DNA from: Muscardinus avellanarius
Lineage: Eukaryota; Chordata; Mammalia; Rodentia; Gliridae
DNA length: 64,000 bases
Assembly (NCBI GenBank): GCA_963383645.1
Contig: OY726558.1
Span: forward strand, 179,271,134 to 179,335,133
Direction of reading: 5' to 3'
The notes beneath the pieces were generated by a model. That model was not told the origin of the DNA, searched no databases, and was given only the letters and a program-made list of their open reading frames with translations. Positions 46,880 through 58,154 of this stretch are shown here, piece by piece (the stretch's first letter is position 1; each line of letters starts with the position of its first letter). The position numbers and the translations under genes were made by a program.

Positions 46880-47720
46880 AGTGGTGAGGGAATGTGCACA
46901 GAATCTGAGACCATGTTGTCAGGTGTATGGTTAGAGCCAGGTCCTGCTTTCCAGGGAAAATATTTTTGGCTAATAAATCTATTGTCTGCCTGCTGTGCAT
47001 ATTTATGGTAGCATTCTTACTTTTTCATTAGGAATGGACATGATTTCAAATAGCTTTTCCAGTTCATCACTATTTGTGGAACTTTGATGATCTTAAGGTC
47101 TCTTTTCACTGTATATTTTGAGTGACACAATATAATTTCTTTTGGGGTCTTATGTTACTTAATATTCCACCTTATTCATTTTCACAATGCGTTCCAACAC
47201 CATCACAACTCTAATTCGAAAAGAGAAAGGATGTGGTAGTCTGTAATGCCCTTAAGAGATTTGAAATCTCTACTAGACATGCCTATTGTAGTATTCTGGG
47301 TTCTACACAAAGGGTCTTAGAACTATATATCTAATATCTTCTGTTTTTGCCCTGAGGGTATGTTTATTGTTATACTTTCTTCATCTTGATTTTATTTTTT
47401 ATTTTGAAAATCTTTTGCTAAAAGAAAATTACAGTATTTTAAAAATCATTGTAAAAGAAAATTACAATATTTTAAAAATCAGTGAATTCTCCTGCTAACA
47501 CCTGTTTAATATTTCTTATATTTATTATTGCCAGGTAAATGGACAGTAGAAACTTTCATATTGCCTGAAAGTTCCTTTGCTAGATCCAAGAATTCATGAG
47601 GTCAGCTTTCTATGTTCCTTGTAATGTAGAAAATAGAAAATTATGTCAAATTTTTGTTGTTACATTAAAATGTTTCTCATTTTCCCAAACTCCAAATAGA
47701 TTTACCTCACTGTCCTTCAG
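46880..47720. other. Unique DNA with a 33-bp tandem duplication
   Basis: aaaagaaaattacagtattt and the following bases occur twice head to tail from 47420 and 47453 with a few mismatches. Nothing else is recognised. Confidence 0.55.
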
Positions 47721-47959
47721 GATCTCAATGTCAAGCCCGGCGTGGGGGCGCACGCTTGTAATCCCAGCATTTGGGAGTCTGAGACTGGAGAATCGCGGTT
47801 CGTGGACAGCCTCAGCTACTTAGTGAGGCCCTCCGCAACTCAGTGAGACCCTGTTTCAAAGTAAGAATAAAAAACAGAGCAGGGGGCATAGCTCGGAGGT
47901 CGAATGCTCCTGGGTTCCATTCCCAGCCCCCCCCCCCCAAAAAAAAGATCTCAACATCA
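47721..47959 (+). mobile_element. Dimeric SINE, subfamily A, with target duplication
   Basis: gatctcaatgtca (47721-47733) and gatctcaacatca (47947-47959) flank the body. Left half: cggcgtgggggcgcacgc. Right half: gggggcatagctcggaggtc and gggttccattcccag, followed by a C-run and A-run tail. Confidence 0.92.
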
Positions 47960-48072
47960 GATTTAATTAATGAGTTTCTTCAAACTTTTAGAAACTTTTC
48001 CCTCTAGTCCTTCCTGATTTCCAACTGCCACAATCATTAAACTAAAAATTATATTAAAAAATGGAGAAAGCT

Positions 48073-48285
48073 GGACTGGGCATGGTGGTGCATGATTGTA
48101 ATCCCAGTACTTGGGCGGCTGAGACAGGAGGCACAGGTACAGCCAGCCTCAGCAGGTAAGTGAGGATCTCACAACTTAGTGAGACCCCATTTCTAAATTA
48201 AATATAAAACATATATCTGGGGGTATAGCCTGGAGCTAGAAGGCCACTGGGTTCCAACCCTAATACTATTTTTAAAAAAATAAAG
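48073..48285 (+). mobile_element. Dimeric SINE, diverged
   Basis: ggactgggcatggtggtgcatg...agccagcctcagcaggtaag is followed by gggggtatagcctggagctag and gggttccaaccctaatac. Confidence 0.88.
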
Positions 48286-49019
48286 AGCATTTGGCAAATG
48301 TCAATAACCATTCATGATTTAAAAATAAAAACTTTATACTGGGAATAGAGGGGAATGTCTTCAAATAAATTAAAGATATCTACAAAAATTTCTACAATTA
48401 ACATACTAATGAGTAAAAGTTCAATGTCTTCCCTCTATGATTGATAATAAAAGAAAGGGTTTTTTTTTTTTTTACTATTGTTTTTAACATTATACCAAGA
48501 ATCTTAGATACTGGAATATTTTGACAAGGAAAGGAAACAAAAGGTTTAAAAGATTATGAAGAAAGAAATAAACTGTAATTAATACAATGCATCTATGCAG
48601 AAAATCCAAAGGAATGAAAGAAAATTCTAAAATGGATTAGCAATCATAGAAGGGCTACAGGATATATTAAGACACAAAAGCCAAAAATCTTCTCTAAATA
48701 CCATCAATAAATGGGTGGAAACTGAAAGTGAAAACACGATGTTATTTATGTTAGTACACCAAAAAATGAAATGCTGATGTATTAATGTAAGGAAATATAT
48801 ACCAGATCCACATGAGCAAATTTCTTTTAAAAGAAGTGAATTTAGACACAGACCTTAACTATGTTCACAGAATTAATGCAGAATGGATAAAACATCTAAA
48901 TGTAAAATAAATAACTATAAGACTCTCGTATAATGATGTAAGAGAAAATTTCTGAACTTGGGGTTTGTCAATAACATTTTACGTATGAAACAGAGGGCAA
49001 ATACCTTTTTAAGATTTAT
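48286..49019. other. Unique A+T-rich DNA
   Basis: Nothing is recognised in this segment. Confidence 0.5.
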
Positions 49020-49219
49020 TCTTTTGCAATACTGTGGGTAGAACTCAGGGAGCATTCAACCTCTGAGCTATATCCTCATCCTGTTTTTATAAACAGAGCC
49101 TCACTAAGTTGCAGAGGGCTTTACTAAGTAGCTGAGGCTAGCTGCTATTCTGAGATATAAATATCTTAGTCTTAGTCCCCAAATACTGGGATTACAAGTG
49201 TGTACCACCATACCCAGCT
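49020..49219 (-). mobile_element. Dimeric SINE, diverged
   Basis: Antisense copy: gcaatactgtgggtagaactc, cacctctgagctat-like acctctgagctatatcc, gcctcactaagttgcagagg and accaccatacccagc. Confidence 0.87.
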
Positions 49220-49735
49220 AGGCAAATTCTTTAAATAAAAAAATGGCAGACATTTTATTAAAATTAAAAATTTCCATTTCATTAATGTTACAGACTCAAA
49301 TATGAAAATAATTGCTATGTAATTTCAATTACATGACATTCTGGAAAAGATAAAACTCTGCATACAGTAAAATTATCAATTGTTGCCAGGGGCTGGGATA
49401 GGGGATTTGATATGAATAGTACATGCACTGAGGATCTTTAAGAAAGGAGCACTACTCAAAATGGCACTATTAGATTGAGCATGTGCTATTATTAATTTTC
49501 CAAAACGCATAGACCATACACCGTATGTGAATTACTCTGTTTCAGAAAATTTGCTTCCTCTTTCTGTAGTTTTTGACTCAATATGTATAGAAGTTTTTAT
49601 TCTCACAAAGACATCCCAATAAATAGAACTATGGCTCCTAATTTGGCTTAGAACCAGGCAGATTTAGATTATTTCAGTTGATGAACTGATGGCTAAAATA
49701 AGTAGGCTATTGCTAGCTAGAATCAGTGAATTTAA
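49220..49735. other. Unique DNA
   Basis: Nothing is recognised in this segment. Confidence 0.5.
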
Positions 49736-49938
49736 GCCAGGCGTGGTGTTTCATGCTTGTAATCCCAGCATTCGGGAGGCCGAGACTGGAGAATTGCGGT
49801 TCACAGACAGCCTCAGCTACTTAGTGAGGCCCTCCACAACTTAGTGAGATCCTGTTTCAGTATAAAGAATAAAAAATAAGACAGGGGGTATAGCTCAGTG
49901 GTCGAATGCCCCCGGGTTCCATTTCCAGACCCACACAC
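49736..49938 (+). mobile_element. Dimeric SINE, subfamily A
   Basis: aagccaggcgtggtgtttcatgc...cagcctcagctacttagtgagg is followed by ggggtatagctcagtggtcg and gggttccatttccagaccc. The tail has expanded into the compound microsatellite that follows. Confidence 0.92.
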
Positions 49939-49942
49939 AAAG

Positions 49943-49998
<56 letters not shown>

Positions 49999-50087
49999 AG
50001 GGAGGGAGGGAGGGAGGGAGGGAGGGAGGGAGGAAGGAAGGAAGGAAGGAAGGAAGGAAGGAAGGAAGGAAGGAAGGAAGGAAGGAT
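49939..50087 (+). repeat. Compound microsatellite GAAA-GA-GGGA-GGAA
   Basis: Four successive blocks run in order: GAAA units, GA units, GGGA units, then GGAA units. They start at the SINE tail. All are purine-only on this strand, about 150 bases without a pyrimidine. Confidence 0.95.
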
Positions 50088-51334
50088 TTAATAAAATAAA
50101 TTAGAATTTTCTGGTATGCTGTGACCCAGTTAAGACTAGTTCCATTATATTTTATTTTATTCATCTATATTTATGTGTATGAGTCTATTGAACAGATTTA
50201 AGTAACCCAAGAAACATTACATTTCTAGGAAAATGTGTCTTATCATCTAAGCATTAAGGGACATTTGTACAATTTTCTCTAATGGTCATATCTATTGGAA
50301 AAAATCACATTTTGTTTTTATTCTAAAAGACATATCCAGAACAGGCTTCTTTAGATAGATAACTTATTCATTTCAATCGTGAATTTCCAAAACCCTGATC
50401 AACCAGTCTCCTCATTAGCACTGTCCATTCTTCACTGCCCAAGTTCTTTGCCTCTGGCTACTTTTTTTTTCCTACACATGGATATTATATATTTTGTTCA
50501 AAGTTCTGCCTACTGGGAAGTTTGCTTTCAAATACTGTTTTCAAAATCAATACTGCATAAAGCAGGTTTTCTGCAGATATCCACTTCTGGATGATGCCAG
50601 TTAATATGCAGACTCAGCTGTAAATTGGGCCACTTTTTTTTTCTCTTCTGTTAACAGTCATAGTGGACACACCATGAGGTCATTTCTGTGTTGTGAGGAA
50701 TATGGAGCAGAGCAACAGGAGCAGGAATTATGGCACTCTGAGCCACCTGCTCATGTAATTTGTTTGTATCTTTTCAGACTTGTTTGGATCCAGTGTGTAG
50801 ATACCATTTCTATTTAAAGTTGGAATGCCGCTGTGCATGTGTTAAATAACATTTTGTTTTTTACTGTAAGCTAAGTTCAAAGAGACACTTGCCTCATGGC
50901 CAAGCATTCATGATTCCTCACATAGTCACTATGAATTTGAAAAGAATTCTAATCAACATTATGAGGCATGAACAATCACCAAAGTCACAGGAATATAACC
51001 TATATATCTTATTTTTACATCCAAACTCTGTTACTGCAATCACATGGATGATGGTTAGACTTTGCTAAACCCAAGCTCATCTTCCTAGTAAATTTTTATT
51101 AGGAACAAGTTTCTACACATTTTTAAAAATAAAATCTGTATACAAAAGCAATATTATTCTTGTTTGAGTATACTTTTAGCTTAATGCCAACCTCTCAAAG
51201 TTCCCAGTGATTTTTGTGTTCTTTTTAATTTGTATTTTTTAATCCTTCTTATTGTGGGCTTCAAAGTCAAAAGTAACAACTGAAAAAAACAATAATTTAA
51301 TAGAACATTAATTAACCCTAGATATAAATAAAAT
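50088..51334. other. Unique DNA
   Basis: No repeat is recognised. The repeat-free 50380-50800 stretch includes short open frames without supporting features. Confidence 0.5.
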
Positions 51335-51380
51335 ATTCGATAGATAGATGATCTGGATAGATACATACATACATACATAC
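51335..51380 (+). repeat. (GATA)n/(CATA)n microsatellite
   Basis: gatagatagatgatctgg leads into repeated CATA units (acatacatacatacatac). Confidence 0.9.
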
Positions 51381-51480
51381 AAAAAGCATGCACTTACATC
51401 TTTTACTATCAGTAAAGTTATCAATACATCATTTTCTGGATAGATTATCAGATATTCCTTAGGAAATTAAAAAAAAATGG

Positions 51481-51782
51481 TTATGATGCTAATACCAAAT
51501 GGAGTCCAATTTTCATAGAAGTTATATTGTGGAAGCGGAAGAGACTCCATTTTGTCTCCCCTGACATTATCCTGTAACTAAATCCCTTTAAGCCCCCCCT
51601 CTCCTGTTTTAAGCAGCTAAAGTTTAACTTTGTAACCTCTAGGAATGATCTAGCTAATTGCAGCTGGGGAACCTTCTGCTGCCCTATGCTGTGGTTTTGA
51701 GAGAAGATGTTACGGTTTAAAAGAGATATTGTGGTTTGGACTGGGGCTGTTACCAGAAAGGGGAAGTATCCCCAGGGACCTT
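51481..51782 (-). mobile_element. ERV leader or internal fragment next to an LTR
   Basis: This G/C- and pyrimidine-patterned block directly abuts the inner end of the LTR at 51783. On the minus strand it would be the sequence immediately downstream of a 5' LTR, where primer-binding site and leader sit. I could not match a tRNA primer site securely. The 110-codon minus-strand frame (51481-51813) runs across the LTR boundary and shows no retroviral motif. Confidence 0.4.
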
Positions 51783-52315
51783 TGTTAGACCCATGGGAAT
51801 AATTCCCCCCCAAAACACAAAAACCGTGGGTTCTTGTCCTAAGCTAAGGGTAGATATGCAATAGCCCAGACTCTTGCTGAAAATTTAAAAGAGTTTATTA
51901 AAAAGATAGAAATACAGAAGATAGTTATAGCCTCATGTTACCCTCAGGAGAGGTTGCTGTGAATGAAATCACCGAAGTACACAACACAGAACAGACTTTT
52001 TTATGCACATGACATCCTCCATCTTGTTTCATGTAATTCTGACATATTAAAAGTCCCAGTAAAGCTCCTCCACATACTTTTCCCGAACTCAGTTTACGCC
52101 CACATTTCTCCTTTCATGAAGGTCTACCCCCTCCTTCCATCCTAGCTAGATTATTCAATTATGAAAACCTTTCTTGAGAATGAGAATGAGGAAGTCCTAG
52201 TTCCCCTCTCCTATAGACTTGTTAATTACTTTTAGCTAGGCTAATATACATTGGAATAGTTGCCTGCTTCTTGGCAGAAACCAAGTCCTTTCACAGATTT
52301 GCCCCTCACCCAACA
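51783..52315 (-). mobile_element. ERV long terminal repeat
   Basis: On the minus strand the 533-bp unit starts TGTTGGGTGAGGGGC and ends ...GTCTAACA, the expected TG...CA inverted ends. A polyadenylation signal (plus-strand tttatt near 51895-51901) is set about two-thirds along, with GT-rich sequence beyond. The flanks do not form a target duplication, which fits an LTR still attached on one side to internal sequence. Class is not assigned. Confidence 0.65.
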
Positions 52316-53192
52316 TATACTTGAAAATTTTAAACATCAAAAAATAATATTCTAAGATTAAGTTACAGTTTAAGTGAAATGTAGGACATGACTATATATG
52401 GAAAATAAATTTTATAACTCTTAGTTGACAAAGTTTAAATCGCATTTTGACTTGTATTACAAACTGTATTATTGAAAGGAGGTGAATTTTTCTAATCAGT
52501 TTTAGGATAATTAAATTTTTTACTCATAAATTCAAATTATATTATAATACTATACAGACAATTATATTATCTTTTGTGTTTTAGCACAGTATATCTTTAA
52601 ATATATACATGAAACTTAGGAATGTTTGGTTTTTTGTTTCACAAAACCATTAATTATGGTTTCAAATTAATTTAGGTAATAAAAATGAAAACAGGATCTG
52701 GTAAGCTTTCCATAAAAAAAAGAATCAAATCACCAAATGATTGTTTTTGGTATATACTTTATTAAACAACAGAGGTGAAGTAGTCATGGCCCCCTGAAAT
52801 TTTGTAAGTCAAAATGGTGAATAATATTTAAAATCTACTATTTGTACAGTTATAAGATTTAGGCAATGTTATAAAGTCCTCATGAAAATGGTGCACTGAA
52901 AAACGACAATAAGTTTGTTCTAGTTTATAAATGTTTAAAGGGTATATAAATAATGAAACCAAAATAAAGGTTTTGTGGGCAATATTAAGAAACTATAAAA
53001 TAATTATGAACTTCAAGTGAAAAATATAAGAAGATAATTTCTGAAAGTGCAATAAAAATAATATATTGGAAACACATCTGTTTTCATGTAATTATAATGA
53101 CAGTGAACACCAAGATTATATTTATCCATCAGCTTCCCTAATTTTGACATTCTGGCCTGTAGAATAGCTTAATCAATTGACAATGCTATTTT
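52316..53192. other. Unique A+T-rich DNA
   Basis: Nothing is recognised in this segment. Confidence 0.5.
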
Positions 53193-53396
53193 TAAAAAAA
53201 TTTTATTGGTGTATTGTAGGCATATATCTTAATGGGATTAAAAAAAAATCTTGTGGAGATATATATGCACACATCACCCAATCAGCCCCTACCCAATCCC
53301 TAACCCCTTCCCTCCCCCTCCCTCCTACTCATGCTTGGCTACCAGACTGATTTTGATATGTTTGAGTACATCATCGCTTTAAATAGTTTCCCTCAT

Positions 53397-53572
53397 GGTT
53401 GGGCATGATGGCGCACACTTGTAATTCCCCGCGCTCGGGAGGGGGAGACAGGAGGATCGCGCAGGTTCGAAGCCAGCTGCGCTTGCTTAAGAGACCCTGT
53501 TTCCAAATAAAAAAGTATAAAAATAGGTCTGGGAGTGTAGCCACACTCAAAAAAAAAATTAATAAAATAATA
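53397..53572 (+). mobile_element. Dimeric SINE, subfamily B, truncated right half
   Basis: ggttgggcatgatggcgcacac...gcaggttcgaagccagctgcg continues through the linker, but the right half breaks off after gggagtgtagcc, followed by an A-rich tail. agtttccctc precedes it (53385-53394) and follows it (53574-53583). Confidence 0.9.
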
Positions 53573-53908
53573 AGTTTCCCTCTTCCCCCTCCCATCTCCT
53601 CAGATATAGGTCACCTTAATTGTTCCTCTATAGGATCCCTTCTTCATCTAGAGTTCTTCCTGTTACCCATCTCTCCCTAATTTTTGCACATTAGGAAAAG
53701 CATCTGATTTTTTATTTTAGTGACATTTCACTGTTAAAAAAAAAAGTTTCCCTCTTCCCCCCTCCCATCCCCTCAGATAGGTCACCTTAATTGTTCCTCC
53801 ATAGGATCCCTTCTTCATCTAGAGTTCCTTCTGTTACCCATCTCTCTCTAATTTTTGCACATTAGGAAATGCATCTGATTTTTTATTTTAGTGACATTTC
53901 ACTGTAAA
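53573..53908. repeat. 171-bp tandem duplication with A-run at the junction
   Basis: A segment starting aagtttccctcttcccccc-like occurs at 53573 and again at 53744. The copies differ at roughly one base in twenty by eye. The first ends cactgtt plus about ten A, immediately before the second. The A-run is not present in the L1 continuation after the second copy. Confidence 0.85.
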
Positions 53909-54238
53909 TGCCATAATTTCGTTCTCCCTTATGGCTGGGCAGAATCCATTGTGTACACATTCCATAGTTTTAAAATCCACTCATCTTTTGAAGGACATCT
54001 TGGCTGGCTCCACAGTTTGACAATGGTGAATTGTACATCTATGAACGTGGTTGCTCATGCATTAGTTTAGTATTTCGGTTTTCATTCTTTTTGGTATATA
54101 CCCAGAGGTGCCATTGCTAGATCATATGGTAAGTTTGTTTTCCTTCTTCTGAGGATCTTCCATACTGTTTTCCAAAGTGGCTGCACCAACTTGCAATCCC
54201 ACCAACAATGTATTAGAGCTCCTATTTCTCCACAAACC

Positions 54239-54359
54239 ATCAATTACAGTTTCTTTCTTCCTTGGAAGTCCTTCATTTAATTTCCACACTTATTCCCACT
54301 TACTGAAATTCTGAAAGCCAGAAGGTAAGTAAATCTGACAAGATGATCTACTCATTTTT
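54239..54359. other. Short unique spacer
   Basis: Nothing is recognised in this segment. Confidence 0.4.
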
Positions 54360-54600
54360 TTTAATAGAGGTCACTTGGATCTCGGAATCTGCTGAGATAT
54401 GAGGTGAGGCAGTGCAGCTTCTAGTACTTCCTGGCCACACAGTTGCAGGGGCCCGCTGGCCCATTGCTGCAGAGCAAGCCCTAGTCCCAGGCCTGCCGCA
54501 TGACAGGACCTCTGGACCTGGTCTCGCTGGCTCCAGAACCGGCCTTGCCACATGGCAGGCTCCAGGGCCCAGCCTTGCTGTTTCCAGACAATGCTAATTT
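54360..54600. other. GC-rich patch with ~51-bp internal repetition
   Basis: Sharply GC-richer than its surroundings. ggcctgccgcatgacagg (from 54490) and ggccttgccacatggcagg (from 54541) start two consecutive 51-base units, each ending in ctccag- or tttccaga-like sequence. Overlapping open frames occur on both strands, as expected for GC-rich DNA lacking stops. It could be part of a retroelement 5' UTR or an old minisatellite; I cannot assign it. Confidence 0.5.
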
Positions 54601-54755
54601 TTAAGGTGTCAATAGAATTAAAGTTTGGTTTCATCTTGCTTTAATAACTAAATCTAACCTTCATGCTTAGGTCTCCTTTAATCTTCTCGTCCAAAAATAT
54701 AATCTTTCCTACAATAAAAGAATGCATAGAAACTTTCAGTTTATTTTTTTCTTTC
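54601..54755. other. Short unique spacer
   Basis: Nothing is recognised in this segment. Confidence 0.4.
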
Positions 54756-54978
54756 CTTTTTTTTTAATTTTGCAGCACTGGAGATGGAACCCAGGAGCAT
54801 TCTACCTCCGAGCCACACCCCAAGCTCTATATTTTAGTCCTTTTTATGTTTGAAACAGGGTCTCACTGAGTTGTTAAGGGCCTCATTGAGTAGTAGTTGA
54901 GGCTGTCTGTGAACAGTGATCCTCCCCTCTCTCCTTCCCTAATGGTGGGATTACAAGTGTGCGCCACCAGGCCCGGCT
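54756..54978 (-). mobile_element. Dimeric SINE, subfamily A
   Basis: Antisense copy: gcagcactggagatggaaccc, tacctccgagccacacccc, gaaacagggtctcactgag and gcgccaccaggcccggc. Confidence 0.92.
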
Positions 54979-57394
54979 CAGGTTCTTTTTTTTATGCTTT
55001 GCAATCCGTGGTCTTTAAGCCCTTTACTCCGCAATGGTACATATCAGGGAACTCCTCAAAAATTTCTCTATTTTTATAATAAACTTTTTCTCATTTTTCA
55101 TGTTGCAGCATCAAGGTACATTTTCCAAGAAGCCTTTTCTGTAAATTCTTCTGCTCTCTCAATAAGAACAGTACATATTCTATATCATCTAGAAAATTCC
55201 TGCCCTTCACTATCAGTTTGATGTATCATCAAGTTTCTTATATCTATATTCAAAACATTTATTTAAACAAATGTTGGACAATCTTTCTGATAATCATTAG
55301 AGTAAGTTGATAAGCTGTGCACAGATCTCAAGTGAAGGGTCTTGACCTCATTAAATGGATCTTTTTCAAGGAGGAGTTTTTATACTTGGTGTTTCTTTTC
55401 TTTTTCGTTTAAATATTCCTTAAAGTGCCCTGAAGAGCTTATACACTATGCACCTTAGATTCCTTGAGCATAAGTTTCCTCTAATAAATCAATGCCAACT
55501 GTGTTTATCCTGCTATCAGCTGCCTAGGAAAAAATATGCAGTCCTTTGCTCTGTAGCAAATATTATTTATCTATATTTTTTCCCATGTCTGGGGTTGGAG
55601 ACTTTTAAGAATTCTTAAAGATTACTTTCCAGCATCACCATTTGGGAGTACCTCTTGTGTGCTCACAGCCACCATTGTCAGCACCAACATTTGAGATCCA
55701 CTAATTTCCTATTTTTATTTCTCTTTTGGTTCTGGTTCCTATTCCCTGTGGTTATATTTGCTGCAGGCTATGCATCTTTACTGCTAGCAGCTGCTGCAGC
55801 AGGTTGTTATACTAATGCCTACAGAATTGCCAACGGTGTCAGTGCAGGAAAGGGCAGCAGCTTCTCCCTGGTACCTCTGAGCCCTCTCTGTGTGTTGCCA
55901 TCCACCAAGGTGTGCTTCTTCTCCTGCATCAACCCTCGGATTCTAATGCTTTGCAGAGAACTTATATGGAAACACATCTTTCTTGATTTCACTTGATGTC
56001 ATCTCTTCCAAGAATTCAGTTTCAAGTTTATGAGAGCAAGAATGGAGAATTAAATGTATCAATTTCTGCAGCCCACTGAGTTGATTTACTAGCAGCAAAT
56101 TTCATTAAATGTCAGACATTTCTAGAAGGTGAAGGCACAATGAGCATTACTACTGCCTGACAAACCAAGTGGACAGGCAGGAAGAAACACGGAATTTAAA
56201 GTTGTTATTGTTGTTGTTGTTTAATTTATTATGATGTATTTGAAAAATACTTATTTGAAAGACTTTTGGAATAAAATGATACATAAAACTGACCCACCCT
56301 GTATTCTATTAAGACAGTCAACAAACAAGTAAAACAATTTGTTATAAAGAATAACAAAGTAAAATAAGGCAACAGTTTGGATCCTGTTGAATTATAGCGA
56401 AAATGTATTTCTGAGCGAAAAATAGTCTCCAATAATATAAAATTTGGGAAGAAATATAAATAAATAGAATATGTTTCATTCAAGAGGATAATAGAGTAAT
56501 AGAGGAAAACTTCAAGTACATTATATTTTTTAATTTTATATAATCTCCTCATAATTTAATTTTATTTTCATAATTTTCCAAGGCACTGCATTTACACTGC
56601 CATGTTTATCATTTGTGTTTTAATATTCTCTTATAGCCACTCACTGACTTTTTTTTCTTTCAGCTATTAAAATGACACTCTGATTTAACTTGGACAGTAA
56701 AAAGCAAATGACTTTAAACAGCTTTTTCAATTTAAAACATCATAGTTATTATTACTAAACAAGGGTGTAAGTGAAATCAATCTATTCTTTTAAAAAATCA
56801 TTAGTTCTTTGGTTAAACTCAGTAGGCATAGACAAGCTAAACACACACATTGATTAGTCATCAGTTAACAGGAGTGATTCAATCAATGGGATAAGGGATA
56901 ATCATTCTGCCCATTTGTGATAGGTAATTAGATTCTTTTAAATTGAAAAAAGTTCAGATGTAGCTTTTTATGTATGGTTTACTTTAAGAGACTGATCTTG
57001 GATATATGACATTGTCACTCTAAAGGTTTATTAAACAAAGACAAATTGATGTGAAATTGGCATGCCTCACATATATTGAATATTAATAATATTTGATTTT
57101 CTCTAGTTCATATATAATATAAGAAGTTTAGCTTGTATTATTTTTATTCAATATATTATAACCCAGGCTGTACAAAATTAAGACGTTTGTAAAATCACAA
57201 GTATTTGAATATGGGTGTATATCTACATTACACTTATTTACTTTGGTAACAGTTATGTATGATTTTATTTAAAAATATATTTTTGTGTTCTTTCTGCTTT
57301 TATTTTCAAATATCATGTAGTTTGGTCATCTATTAAAATTTTAAAAGCTATCTATCTGTATATTTGGGGATGTTTTAAGAAGTCACTGTAAAAA
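54979..57394. other. Mostly unique DNA, including a GC-richer patch
   Basis: At 55640-55990 base composition rises and a 113-codon frame (55655-55996) with an alanine/leucine-rich central part is open. It has no recognised domain, no initiation context I trust and no splice evidence, so it is not called a gene. Around 56820-56950 several TGATT/ATTA cores cluster in repeat-free sequence. The rest is plain. Confidence 0.4.
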
Positions 57395-57835
57395 CACCAC
57401 TGTTAATTCTTTTTCTGACCCCTTTGAAGTATCGACAAATCTCCTCATGCCTCCTGCAAATCTTGAAACCAGAGTCATTCCCAAAGTCTCTGGATCTGTT
57501 CTTTTGAAATATAGCACCACATTCTCTCACTTTTGCAGGGAATTGATGGCTTGGATTCTATAATCCCCAATTAACATACATTTGTAGACAAATCAGAATG
57601 CAAACAGGAATGAAACAGGAATACTCATGCACTTCACACATCTCACCTATCAACCCTGCCCCACAATCCTCCAGTATGTTCCCGTAATCTACCTTCAAAA
57701 GAAAAATCCTACAGTTTTCTGCTTAAGAGGACTTAAGTTCAATTTCTCTCACCTTAACAAAATAGTATTAAATAAAGCATTCCTTGCCTAACTTTGCTGG
57801 GTGTGATTTTTCTTTGGAAGACCCATACAAGAATG
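57395..57835 (+). mobile_element. Probable ERV LTR (ERV1-like)
   Basis: A GC-richer block has a U3-like part (acaaatcagaatgcaaacagg), taaataaagcattccttgcc as polyadenylation region and a following tttgctgggtgtgatttttc like U5. It lacks proven ends and a partner LTR. The overall order is typical of class I LTRs, but the family is not identified. Confidence 0.45.
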
Positions 57836-58154
57836 GATGAGATATAATATAGGCTCAGGAGACAAGAAGGGTCTACCAGTTCCTAATTTTTAATTCAGAG
57901 AATGGAAGTTCATTCATTGAAATTTAAGATAAATAACTTAGAAAAGCTAGAAAGGAATGTCAAAAAACTCATTATGATAAAAACCAAATAAGCAAAAAGA
58001 GAATTGTCATCTCCCAAATTGTCATCCTCAGTTTTGCAAATGAAATGTAAAATCTCTATCTTTTTGCCTTAAGAAAAATAAAATTAAATGATAAAAATAC
58101 CTAACAGATCACACATTTTGTATTTTTTCTGAATTACTATGTATTTATTTATTT
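57836..58154. other. Unique A+T-rich DNA
   Basis: Nothing is recognised in this segment. Confidence 0.45.

Larger units (their letters stand above)
53193..54238 (-). mobile_element. L1 3' end carrying an inserted SINE and a 171-bp duplication
   Basis: ttttattggtgtattgtaggc, cttaatgggattaaaa and cacatcacccaatcagcccc are the reversed 3' UTR. From 53900, ccataatttcgttctccc to ccaccaacaatgtattagag is reversed ORF2 C-terminal sequence. Between them lie a SINE (53397-53572) and two near-identical copies of the next UTR segment (53573-53743 and 53744-53908). Confidence 0.88.

Noticed and set aside
19293..50087. Repeat arrays as possible CRISPRs
   Set aside because: All are simple-sequence runs or dispersed SINEs. 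None shows regular repeats with unique spacers, and the DNA is clearly vertebrate.
51481..51813. A 110-codon minus-strand frame as an ERV protein
   Set aside because: It crosses the LTR boundary and shows no gag, pro, pol or env motif.
55655..55996. A 113-codon open frame as a gene
   Set aside because: No recognisable domain, start context, splice sites or neighbouring exons. GC-richer DNA easily gives a frame of this length. Kept only as a low-interest finding.
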